Source of the DNA: Cytophaga hutchinsonii ATCC 33406
GTDB lineage: Bacteria; Bacteroidota; Bacteroidia; Cytophagales; Cytophagaceae
Reading direction: 5' to 3'
DNA: 64,000 nt
Assembly: GCF_000014145.1 (NCBI RefSeq)
Contig: NC_008255.1
Coordinates: forward strand, 2,310,001-2,374,000
Shown: one piece after another, positions 8,793-17,064 of the stretch
How the letters are laid out: the number at the start of each line of letters is the position of its first letter
Position numbering within the stretch: position 1 is the first letter of the stretch
Notes under the pieces: model-generated
Databases searched by the model: none
The model's input: the letters and a program-made list of their open reading frames with translations, nothing else
What the model was told of the DNA's origin: nothing
Translations under genes and position numbers: made by a program

Positions 8793-9917
8793 ATGAGTGA
8801 AAAAGATAAAACCGTTCAGCACTTTCTGGATCTGATCAAAAAATCCAGAAAAGGTAAATTTAAAATCTACATCGGCATGAGTGCCGGTGTAGGTAAATCA
8901 TACCGTATGCTGCAGGAAGCACATGCCTTACTGAAAAATGGTATTGATGTAAAGATCGGTTTTATCGAAACGCACAATCGCAAAGAAACACATGCGTTGT
9001 TGGAAGGTTTACCTGTTGTACCCAGACGCAAATTATTTTACAAGGGTAAAGAATTAGAAGAAATGGATGTGCAGGCCATTATTAATTTACGTCCTGAGGT
9101 TGTAATTGTAGATGAACTTGCGCATACCAATATTGAAGGAAGTAAAAATGAAAAACGCTGGCAGGATGTGATCGAAATTTTAGAAGCCGGTATCAACGTC
9201 ATTTCGGCCGTAAACATTCAGCACATTGAAAGCCTGAATGAAGAAGTAAAAACAATCACGGGTGTTGAAGTAAAAGAACGCATCCCCGATAGTATCTTAA
9301 CCCAAGCCGATGAAGTTGTAAATATTGATCTTACAGCCGACGAATTGATTATCCGTTTAAAAGAAGGGAAAATATATCAGGAAGAAAAAATACAGGCTGC
9401 CTTACAGAATTTCTTTAAAAGCGATCATATTTTGCAACTCCGTGAATTAGCACTCAAAGAAGTAGCTTCTCAAGTAGAACGGAAAGTTGAAACCGAAGTA
9501 ACGAAAACGCATGCCATTAAACACGAACGTTTTTTAGCGTGTATCAGCAGCAACGATCATGCAGCAAAAGAAGTGATTCGAAAAACAGCACGACTGGCAA
9601 ATTATTACCATAGCAAGTGGTATGTGTTATATATACAAACACCGAATGAACATGCAGATAAAATAGCACTAGATAAGCAACGCCATTTGATAAATAATTT
9701 TAAATTAGCAACCGAATTGGGTGCAGAAATTATTAAGGTAGAAAGTGCTTCTGTTACAAAAATGATCGTAAGTCAAGCCATTGAAAGGAACATCACTACT
9801 ATTTGTATTGGTAAGCCTCGTTTAAATGTGTTCAAAATTATCTGGAGAACCAACGTATTAAATACGCTTTTCAAAAAGTTATCTTCTAACAATATTGACC
9901 TTGTAATTCTATCTTAA
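8793..9917 (+). CDS. kdpD: KdpD N-terminal sensor half only (KdpD + Usp domains, no kinase)
   Basis: A 374-residue soluble protein matching only the cytoplasmic N-terminal half of KdpD. The KdpD ATP-binding domain (about 20-230) has Walker A GMSAGVGKS at 28-36 and Walker B VIVDELAHTN near residue 106. A universal-stress-protein-like domain fills 245-374. The four membrane helices, GAF region and histidine-kinase core of full KdpD are absent; the reading frame stops cleanly and the next ATG begins at the following base, where a separate kinase is encoded. In known KdpD proteins this half tunes the kinase/phosphatase balance. Here it presumably acts in trans on the kinase at 9918. Confidence 0.93.
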   Translation: MSEKDKTVQHFLDLIKKSRKGKFKIYIGMSAGVGKSYRMLQEAHALLKNGIDVKIGFIETHNRKETHALLEGLPVVPRRKLFYKGKELEEMDVQAIINLRPEVVIVDELAHTNIEGSKNEKRWQDVIEILEAGINVISAVNIQHIESLNEEVKTITGVEVKERIPDSILTQADEVVNIDLTADELIIRLKEGKIYQEEKIQAALQNFFKSDHILQLRELALKEVASQVERKVETEVTKTHAIKHERFLACISSNDHAAKEVIRKTARLANYYHSKWYVLYIQTPNEHADKIALDKQRHLINNFKLATELGAEIIKVESASVTKMIVSQAIERNITTICIGKPRLNVFKIIWRTNVLNTLFKKLSSNNIDLVILS

Positions 9918-11651
9918 ATGAAAATAAAAACAAAACTGACCTTAGGTGTTGGATTATTATTTCTCCTAATCATTTTATTAAGTGCTGTTGGAACCAGATA
10001 CATCAATGCATTAAAGTCAGATACGGAAAATATTTTAGTTGCAAACTACAACTCTTTGGAGTACGCACGCTTCATGTTAAGTTCGTTAGAAGAACAAAGT
10101 TCTCAAGCCATTTCTACATTCGAAAATAACTTAACAAAGCAGGAAGCAAATCTAACAGAAACAGGAGAAAAAAACATTACTACAGAAATACGAAATCAGT
10201 ATAACCGATATAAAATCAATAGATCAGACAGTACCTTATTGCCACAGATCCGACATGGCATTTATAAAATAATGGATCTGAATATGCAGGGAATTCAAAG
10301 GAAAAGTGAAATTGCAAAATCTACCGCCAACAAAGCGATCTTCTGGATTGCTGTTACGGGAACACTCTGCTTTGTGATTGCATTCACCTTATTGATCAAT
10401 TTACCTTCCAACATTGCAAATCCGATCAAAGAACTTACCGAAAGTATTCAACAGATCGCTGAAAAAAAATATTCCGAACGCGTACATTTTGAAGGTCATA
10501 ATGAATTTGGTGAACTTGCCAAATCTTTCAATACGATGGCTGAAAAATTAGAAGAATACAACAGCAGCAACCTTGCTAAGCTGATGATGGAGAAAAAACG
10601 TATTGAAAGCCTCATTAACAATATGTATGACCCCGTCATTGGCCTGGATGAAAATCTAAAAATACTTTTTGTTAATGAACAAGCGATCAAAATCATTGGC
10701 ATTTCTCAGGAGGAACTTATCGGACACTATACACAGGAACTGGCAATAAAAAACGATCTCGTACGCACTCTTGTACAAGATCTGATGGTGGCTGAAAACA
10801 CACCATCAAATAAAGCCATACCTATTAAAATTTATTCAAATAATAAAGAAGGCTATTTTGAAAAAGAGATTCTGCACATCTCCGTTACTCCTACCGGTGA
10901 GCAAGTAAAACAATTGATCGGTCATGTTATTATACTGCGGAACATTACAGAATATAAGGAATTGGATTTTGCCAAAACAAATTTCATTGCCACCGTTTCG
11001 CACGAATTCAAAACACCTATCTCTTCCATTAAAATGAGTTTGCAATTGCTGGAAAACAAACAGATCGGCATGCTCAATGAAGAACAGCAAAATCTATTGG
11101 AAAGTATTAAAGAAGATGCGAATCGTTTGCTTAAGATAACAGGTGAGCTTTTAAATATGACACAGGTTGAAAGCGGAAACATTCAATTATCTATTCTGCC
11201 GAATGATCCAAAGGAAATTTTATTTTATGCCATCAATGCCACAAAAACACAAGCCGAACAGAAAAACATCTCACTTAAAATTACTGCTCCGGACAACATA
11301 CCGCATGTACTGGCCGACAATGAAAAAACAGCGTGGGTGCTTATCAACCTATTATCCAATGCCATTCGCTATTCGTACGACAATTCTACCATTCAATTAG
11401 CAATTGCATCGCGTGATAATAAGGTAACGATATCTGTAAAAGATACCGGACAAGGCATTGCGTCTCAATACAAAGACAAAATATTCAACCGATACTTTCG
11501 TGTACCCGGAACAAAAAAAGAAGGTACCGGACTTGGCTTAGCCATCAGCAAAGAATTTATAGAAGCACAAGGCGGCTCCATCTCCGTTGATAGTGAATTC
11601 GGGAGCGGCAGTACGTTTACGATTGGGTTGTTAGTGGCCGGCGGACAGTAG
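9918..11651 (+). CDS. membrane histidine kinase (HAMP-PAS-HisKA-HATPase), partner of the split KdpD
   Basis: A 577-residue sensor kinase with a membrane helix at about 8-27, an extracytoplasmic helical region to about 140, a second helix at 142-165, HAMP (165-220), PAS (225-345), HisKA with phospho-acceptor H362 in VSHEFKTP, and the ATPase domain with N-box NLLSNAIRYS, G1 DTGQGIA and G2 GTGLGLAIS. It starts at the base after the kdpD stop codon, so the two are translationally coupled. It replaces the kinase half of KdpD with an unrelated membrane sensor. It is the last gene of the kdp unit and ends before a strong two-way hairpin. Confidence 0.93.
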   Translation: MKIKTKLTLGVGLLFLLIILLSAVGTRYINALKSDTENILVANYNSLEYARFMLSSLEEQSSQAISTFENNLTKQEANLTETGEKNITTEIRNQYNRYKINRSDSTLLPQIRHGIYKIMDLNMQGIQRKSEIAKSTANKAIFWIAVTGTLCFVIAFTLLINLPSNIANPIKELTESIQQIAEKKYSERVHFEGHNEFGELAKSFNTMAEKLEEYNSSNLAKLMMEKKRIESLINNMYDPVIGLDENLKILFVNEQAIKIIGISQEELIGHYTQELAIKNDLVRTLVQDLMVAENTPSNKAIPIKIYSNNKEGYFEKEILHISVTPTGEQVKQLIGHVIILRNITEYKELDFAKTNFIATVSHEFKTPISSIKMSLQLLENKQIGMLNEEQQNLLESIKEDANRLLKITGELLNMTQVESGNIQLSILPNDPKEILFYAINATKTQAEQKNISLKITAPDNIPHVLADNEKTAWVLINLLSNAIRYSYDNSTIQLAIASRDNKVTISVKDTGQGIASQYKDKIFNRYFRVPGTKKEGTGLGLAISKEFIEAQGGSISVDSEFGSGSTFTIGLLVAGGQ

Positions 11652-11680
11652 ACATCTTCCACGGCGGAGTCAGTAATCAG

Positions 11681-11731
11681 ATTCTTTATTGTGTTCTGTG
11701 TTGTGTGTGACACAGAACACAATAAAAGAAT
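11681..11731. terminator. long hairpin between convergent genes (two-way terminator)
   Basis: A 20-bp stem with a single bulged base and a ten-base loop (arms 11681-11700 and 11711-11731) fills most of the 82 bases between the end of the kdp unit and the end of the convergent kinase gene. T-rich bases follow on the plus strand, and the mirrored arm serves the minus strand. Confidence 0.85.
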
Positions 11732-11733
11732 GT

Positions 11734-13881
11734 CTATTTAGTATAATTTATAGGAAGCGTAACAATAAATTCACTTCCCTTACCATATTCGGTATGAAAT
11801 TTAATGCTTCCCATATGATCTTTAATAATCGATAAAGCAATAGACATTCCTAAGCCCGCACCTTTGCCCGCTTCTTTCGTTGAATAAAATGGTTCAAAAA
11901 CTTTTGCTTTTACATAGTCTGGCATACCCATACCATTGTCTTTAAAGCTTATATAAACAGTATAATTATCGGCATGCGCCGTAATAATAAGCTGTCCGTT
12001 TTCTTTACGTTCCTTATGTTCTTTAATAGAAAAAACAGCATTATTTAAAATGTTCATAAATACCTGGTTCAATTTACCGGGGAAACATTCTATCAGCGGA
12101 AGCGGTTCAATGTTTTTGATAAGCTCGATACCGCTTTCTGAAAATTGTGTATTAAGAAGTGTTACACTGGAGTTAATCCCTTCGGTTATGTCTGCACGCT
12201 TTAGAATATTTTCATCTGTTCTGGAGAATACGGTTAAGCCCTGTATTATATCGGCCGTCCGCTCTGCTCCATCTTCAATGCCTTTCAGCAAACTTCCGAT
12301 TTCCTTTTTCAGATAAGCATAATCAATTTCATCTTTAAAAGAATTGATCTCTGTTATTTTATTCTGGAAACTCGATACTGGATCTATATTGTCATATTTC
12401 TGTATCAATTCATAAATATCTTCGATGTCTTTTTTTAATGGCTTGACATTAGATACAACAAAATTAATCGGGTTATTTATTTGATGCGCTATACCAGCTG
12501 TTAATTGACCGAGAGAAGCCATTTTTTCAGAACTTACAAGTTGCGTTTGCGTTTGTTTCAAATCTGCAATTGTAGCAGACAATTCCTGATTGGTTTCTAT
12601 TAATTCTTTCGTACGCTCTTCTACTTTTTTTTCTAATAACGCATTCTGATTTTTGATTATTAATTCATTCTGCAATAGGGCATCGAGAACCTTTGCCTGA
12701 GATGCTTCTTTTTCTTTTTTTAATATATTTATTCTATCAGCTAAAGCAAATGATAAAAGAATAACTTCTAATGCAGAGCCGGCGGGCATTGTATAATTGG
12801 TAAAATTATTTGCAGGTAACAGGTTAATGTCTTTTAACACAGAAATGATTATTCCAATTAACATTGGAGACCATGCTATTAAAAAGAACAGTGCAGGTTT
12901 ATAGCGCTTTTTCAATATGACAATGCCAACAAGAAGCATATATATACATATCCATGCAGCATTTGTCAGAACTAAAAAATAGCTGATATTGAAATACCCG
13001 GTTAAAGATAAAATGGCCGTGAGTATATAAGCAAAAGTAAACAGAAAAGATATTTTATATAATAAAGGAGCATGTTTTTTTATCTGCAAAAAAGGTTTTA
13101 CAAATTCCAATGCACCGATACTTGCCAGACAGGAAAATAAATACACACTTTGATTTGCCATCAACGGAGATTCAGGCCATAAATACTGGAACGAATACCC
13201 CATCAAGGATGCCTGCGCCATGCCAATACCTGTAATATAGACTACATACTTCAGATAAATAGAATCTTTAAGTGTACTATATATAAACAAATTATAAAAA
13301 AGCATAACCAGTATGATTCCGCTATATATGCCAAAGATAATATCTTTGGTATGATTAGCCTGCAATATGGATTTTGTTGAACCAAGCATAATCGGCAGTA
13401 CGATTTGTTCTCCGCTTTTGATAAATAAATAGATATCCTTTATTTCATTTTTTTTTATAGCGATTGAAAAAATATAATTCTGATAATCATACTCTCTATT
13501 GCTAAAATTATACTTGTCTCCTGAAGTATGAACGCCCGTTACTTCATTCTTATCCTTATCAACTTCGTATACGCTTATTTCATCTATGAATGGCAGATCG
13601 TATTCTAACAGTAATTTATCTGCATCAGATTGATTCTGAATCGTAAACTTCACCCAAAAAGCATTTGGAGAAATTCCTAAATTAGGTGTAGAACTGTTTG
13701 CAGCAACAAATTGACCTGTTTTGATTACATCCTGAATGGTGTGTGTATTACCGGGATCTGTGAAAATTTCTGAATAACCTCCTATAGGAATATTACCTGA
13801 ATGCTGTTGATAGATAATCGTTTTTGAATAAGAGCAGAATGTTAAAAATAATACGAGCACAAAAAAAACATTTTTCTTCAT
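11734..13881 (-). CDS. 7TMR-DISM hybrid-type sensor histidine kinase
   Basis: A 715-residue membrane kinase: signal peptide (1-19), a periplasmic 7TMR-DISM extracellular domain type 2 (about 25-170), seven membrane helices (about 180-385), a long coiled coil (390-450), HisKA, and an HATPase domain with the G2 motif GKGAGLGMSI. The phosphorylation box reads GIAHQINNP with H466, having Q where this subgroup usually has E. Extracellular sugar-like ligands are proposed for this sensor class. No response regulator is adjacent: the neighbours are the kdp kinase (convergent) and an AraC gene, so it is an orphan. A run of low-complexity AT-rich DNA (13882-14030) lies before its start. Confidence 0.9.
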   Translation of the reverse strand: MKKNVFFVLVLFLTFCSYSKTIIYQQHSGNIPIGGYSEIFTDPGNTHTIQDVIKTGQFVAANSSTPNLGISPNAFWVKFTIQNQSDADKLLLEYDLPFIDEISVYEVDKDKNEVTGVHTSGDKYNFSNREYDYQNYIFSIAIKKNEIKDIYLFIKSGEQIVLPIMLGSTKSILQANHTKDIIFGIYSGIILVMLFYNLFIYSTLKDSIYLKYVVYITGIGMAQASLMGYSFQYLWPESPLMANQSVYLFSCLASIGALEFVKPFLQIKKHAPLLYKISFLFTFAYILTAILSLTGYFNISYFLVLTNAAWICIYMLLVGIVILKKRYKPALFFLIAWSPMLIGIIISVLKDINLLPANNFTNYTMPAGSALEVILLSFALADRINILKKEKEASQAKVLDALLQNELIIKNQNALLEKKVEERTKELIETNQELSATIADLKQTQTQLVSSEKMASLGQLTAGIAHQINNPINFVVSNVKPLKKDIEDIYELIQKYDNIDPVSSFQNKITEINSFKDEIDYAYLKKEIGSLLKGIEDGAERTADIIQGLTVFSRTDENILKRADITEGINSSVTLLNTQFSESGIELIKNIEPLPLIECFPGKLNQVFMNILNNAVFSIKEHKERKENGQLIITAHADNYTVYISFKDNGMGMPDYVKAKVFEPFYSTKEAGKGAGLGMSIALSIIKDHMGSIKFHTEYGKGSEFIVTLPINYTK

Positions 13882-14091
13882 GTATCTTTAATTAATTAAA
13901 TAATTCATCATGTTGAAACAACGCTTAGGGCCGTCGTTATTTTACATGAAAATAATTATTTAATTCATGCAACCAAACTAAAGCAATAAAAAAATTACGT
14001 GTTTGTTTTTTTTAATCAGGAACACCGTTTATATTATTATAATACGTCTGATTACAACATGAGTGTCTATCATTTATTTTCAAATTGAATG

Positions 14092-14124
14092 CAACATCCT
14101 GCCGGTATTATCAGCAGGATGTTG
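14092..14124 (-). terminator. hairpin after the AraC gene
   Basis: CAACATCCTGC and GCAGGATGTTG form a perfect 11-bp stem with an 11-base loop, three bases after the stop codon of the AraC-type gene. The following minus-strand bases are only moderately T-rich, so it may be a weak intrinsic terminator. Confidence 0.6.
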
Positions 14125-14126
14125 TT

Positions 14127-15032
14127 TCAGTTAAACGATTGCCTGAATTCCAAGGGAGATTGATTGGTTTTTGTTTTAAATAATTTGCTGAAGGATTGTG
14201 AATGTTCAAAACCAAGTTCAAAGGCAATTTCACTGACAGAGCGGTTTGTCGTTGACAATTTTTCTTTCGCTTTCTCTATCAGTTTTTCGTGAATAAGCTG
14301 CTGGGTATTTTTTCCGGTTAATGTTCTTAACAGACCGCTCAGATAATTTGGTGAAACATGGAGCTGCTCTGAAATATATTTTACCGTTGGCAAACCTTTG
14401 TCAGACAATAAGGTATCATTAAAGCAGTTATTGAGAATCGTTTCCAGCTGCTCTAATATACTGTGATTTGTTTTTTTACGGGTAATGAATTGCCGCTGGT
14501 AAAAGCGTTCGGCATAATTGAGCAGCGTTTCTATTTGCGAAATAATAATATTTTGACTGAATGTATCAATGTTTGAATGATATTCCTGTTTTATGTTTTG
14601 AATAACATTTGTTACAATGGTTTCTTCTTTATCAGATAAGTGTAATGCTTCATTCACCGAATAATCAAAGTACTCATACTGTTTGATTTTTTTTGCTAAC
14701 GGCGTGTTCCAAAAAAAGTCGGGGTGAATGAGCAGGATCCACCCCGTTCTTTTTGCTGCTTCATCTGGCGAAGCGGTCACTTTTAAAATTTGCCCGGGTG
14801 CTAAAAAAAACATAATACCTTCATCAAAATCATATTGCTGCTGCCCATACATGAGCTTACCAATACCTCTTTTGATCGCGATGGAATAAAATTCAGATAC
14901 GGTACTATCTGAAGAAAATTTCATTTGCGAATAATCCACCACACTGATTAACGGATGCTCCGGTTTGGGCAAACCTTTGGATTGATGATATTCACTGATA
15001 GTTTTGAAACGAACAAGTTTACCCGCTGCCAT
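14127..15032 (-). CDS. AraC-family transcriptional regulator
   Basis: A 301-residue regulator. The N-terminal 170 residues form a cupin-like ligand-binding region. The C-terminal 100 residues are the double helix-turn-helix of AraC proteins: VKYISEQLHVSPNYLSGLLR for the first unit, then SVSEIAFELGFEHSQSFSK for the second and the closing FKTKTNQSPLEFRQ signature. It is the last gene of a three-gene minus-strand unit behind an SDR and an NmrA-like gene (30 and 21 bases apart). I infer that it controls that unit in response to a small molecule, which the sequence does not reveal. Confidence 0.9.
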   Translation of the reverse strand: MAAGKLVRFKTISEYHQSKGLPKPEHPLISVVDYSQMKFSSDSTVSEFYSIAIKRGIGKLMYGQQQYDFDEGIMFFLAPGQILKVTASPDEAAKRTGWILLIHPDFFWNTPLAKKIKQYEYFDYSVNEALHLSDKEETIVTNVIQNIKQEYHSNIDTFSQNIIISQIETLLNYAERFYQRQFITRKKTNHSILEQLETILNNCFNDTLLSDKGLPTVKYISEQLHVSPNYLSGLLRTLTGKNTQQLIHEKLIEKAKEKLSTTNRSVSEIAFELGFEHSQSFSKLFKTKTNQSPLEFRQSFN

Positions 15033-15062
15033 GCTGTTTTCTTTTAGAGTCCTGCTATAAAT

Positions 15063-15827
15063 TTATATTGCCTGTCCGCCTGAAACCTCTATGCGTTGTG
15101 CATTCACCCAGCCTGCATCCTGGGTACATAAGAACGCTACAACCTTTCCTATATCGTCCGGCAAACCAACACGTCCCAAAGCAGTAATGCCTGCAATGTT
15201 TGCATTGATTTCCTTGTTGTCGCGTACACGTCCGCCGCCAAAATCTGTTTCAATCGCACCGGGTGCAATCACATTTACTCTGATTTTCCGATCACCTAAT
15301 TCCTTTGCAAGATAACGGGAGTAGGTTTCAATCGCACTCTTCATAGATGCATACACAGATGACCCCGGCATGGTTATTCTCGACAAGCCGGATGAAATAT
15401 TTACAATTCCACCGCCATCATGCATGATTGGCAATGCCTTTTGCGTTAAAAAAAATACACCTTTATAATGAATATTAAAGATGTCGATTACCTGCTCTTC
15501 AGATGTTTCTGCTGCTAACGAATACAACGCGGTGCCTGCATTGTTGATCAGAAAATCGAAATTGGATCTGCTGTAATTTTCTTTTAAATAGTCCTTAACC
15601 TGCATAATAAAAGAATCAAACGTTGCCGTATTACTGGTGTCCAGCTGAAACGCAACCGCCTTCTGCCCCATCAATTCAATGGCTGTTACCACTTCATTGG
15701 CGGCTGCCTGGTTTGAATGGTAGGTAAGAATAATATCTATACCTTTCTGAGCCAATGCCAATGCCATATTTTTTCCTAATCCACGGCTCCCGCCGGTAAT
15801 CAGTGCTATTTTATTATTTGTATCCAT
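15063..15827 (-). CDS. short-chain dehydrogenase/reductase (classical SDR)
   Basis: A 254-residue NAD(P)-dependent oxidoreductase. The cofactor motif is TGGSRGLGKN (12-21), followed by NNAG near residue 95, the catalytic serine in NISSG, the YxxxK pair in SVYASMKSA near residue 158, and the PG motif after NVIAPGAIETD. Length and motif order are those of classical SDRs such as 3-oxoacyl-reductase and glucose dehydrogenase; the substrate cannot be read. It is followed by the AraC gene and preceded by the NmrA-like gene, suggesting a small inducible redox operon. Confidence 0.9.
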   Translation of the reverse strand: MDTNNKIALITGGSRGLGKNMALALAQKGIDIILTYHSNQAAANEVVTAIELMGQKAVAFQLDTSNTATFDSFIMQVKDYLKENYSRSNFDFLINNAGTALYSLAAETSEEQVIDIFNIHYKGVFFLTQKALPIMHDGGGIVNISSGLSRITMPGSSVYASMKSAIETYSRYLAKELGDRKIRVNVIAPGAIETDFGGGRVRDNKEINANIAGITALGRVGLPDDIGKVVAFLCTQDAGWVNAQRIEVSGGQAI

Positions 15828-15848
15828 CTTATGTATCTGTTAAAATGA

Positions 15849-16733
15849 TTATGCGTTATAGGCTGCCGCAAATTCTTTTGCAAATTCTTCCAGCTTTATC
15901 TTACCAAAAGCTGGCTTATTTTTATAGAAATCACGTGCAAGGTTACCCTTATGCATGCTGTCATACATTTCAACAAAACCTTCTGCAAGAATGGTTGGCA
16001 CACCGAAACCTTTTAAGTTCTGCAGCACTTCTTCATTACTGATCATTTCCCATTTCAGGTCGGGTTTGCCAATGGCCTCGCCTAATACGTTCGCTATTTC
16101 ATGTCCATTGCGCTCATCACTCGATACATAGCGGACAGTACCTTTACTTGTATCATTGAATATCTCATCGGCAATGGCTGCCGCAATATCAATGGGCGCA
16201 ACCATCGGAAACGTTTTATCACCGCCATAATTCGCTTTTATCACGCCTTGATGTTTGATCATGCTGATGAAGTTATTCAGGTTGTAATAAAAATACGTTG
16301 GACGTACATGTGTAACCTGCACATCTGCTAATTGATTGAAGATGTTTTCAGCATCGTACGCACCCAATAAAATACCTGTTCCGCTATCCAGATCCGCACC
16401 AAATGTACTCAGGTGGATGGCGCGTTTTACCTGTGCCTGTTTTATGGCAGAAACATAATTTTTGGCAATGCTGCTATAGAAGAGTCTTCTATCCGGCTCT
16501 TTAAAAGCCGCAGGCGGCACCATGCAATATACCACATCGGCACCTGTAAAAGTCTCAGCGAGAAATGCGGCATCTTCCATCGCACCAATAGCAGCCGTTG
16601 CTCCCATCTGTTCAATTCCACTGCGTTTTTCAGGATTACTGCTGATTACCGTAACGATATGTCCTTTTTGTAGCAATTCCTCTGTGAGCGGTTTTCCGAT
16701 ATGTCCTAACGAACCTGTAACGACTATTTTCAT
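15849..16733 (-). CDS. NmrA-like NAD(P)-binding protein (atypical SDR)
   Basis: A 294-residue NmrA/HSCARG-type protein. The Rossmann motif TGSLGHIGKPLTEELLQKG occupies residues 6-24, and the remainder fits redox-sensing atypical SDRs or quinone/azo reductases of this group. I start at the ATG at 16733 (MKIVVTG) since an in-frame ATG nine codons earlier would add a polar tail before the dinucleotide-binding strand, which normally begins at residue 2-3. It is the first gene of the unit that continues into the SDR and AraC genes. Confidence 0.85.
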   Translation of the reverse strand: MKIVVTGSLGHIGKPLTEELLQKGHIVTVISSNPEKRSGIEQMGATAAIGAMEDAAFLAETFTGADVVYCMVPPAAFKEPDRRLFYSSIAKNYVSAIKQAQVKRAIHLSTFGADLDSGTGILLGAYDAENIFNQLADVQVTHVRPTYFYYNLNNFISMIKHQGVIKANYGGDKTFPMVAPIDIAAAIADEIFNDTSKGTVRYVSSDERNGHEIANVLGEAIGKPDLKWEMISNEEVLQNLKGFGVPTILAEGFVEMYDSMHKGNLARDFYKNKPAFGKIKLEEFAKEFAAAYNA

Positions 16734-16888
16734 ACTGTTTGTTGTTTTTTGATGATACAAAATTCAAGCAATCTGAACGAAAGATTGTAGCCGAATCTAT
16801 GTTTGTTGTAGCCAAAAATGGTGTTAGAAAAAAGTATAAACAGGGTGAACTGTTCGTTTTATCAGATTGATTGTATTATGAGCTGTTC

Positions 16889-17049
16889 GCGATTGAAATC
16901 GCAAACCCGGATATTTGAGTTCGCCGGGGCGAATATATTCTCTTGATGCTGGAACGGATTAAAATCCTTATTTATCTGGCTTCGGAACTTAATTCCGAAG
17001 CGCTTATATGATTTCTCATCGATGTGTTAAATTCATTTCACATCGATGA
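16889..17049. repeat. cluster of four short palindromes in a 331-base gene-free stretch
   Basis: Between 16734 and 17064 there is no gene. The stretch holds GCGATTGAAATCGC (16889-16902), TTCGCCGGGGCGAA (16920-16933), CTTCGGAA/TTCCGAAG (16980-17000) and an 11-bp inverted repeat TCATCGATGTG/CACATCGATGA with a 12-base spacer (17016-17049). The last could terminate the E1 gene, though no T-run follows. The first two resemble palindromes elsewhere in the window (31644, 25160, 54651) and look like REP-type intergenic elements. Confidence 0.6.
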
Positions 17050-17064
17050 ATCATAATTCCATAA

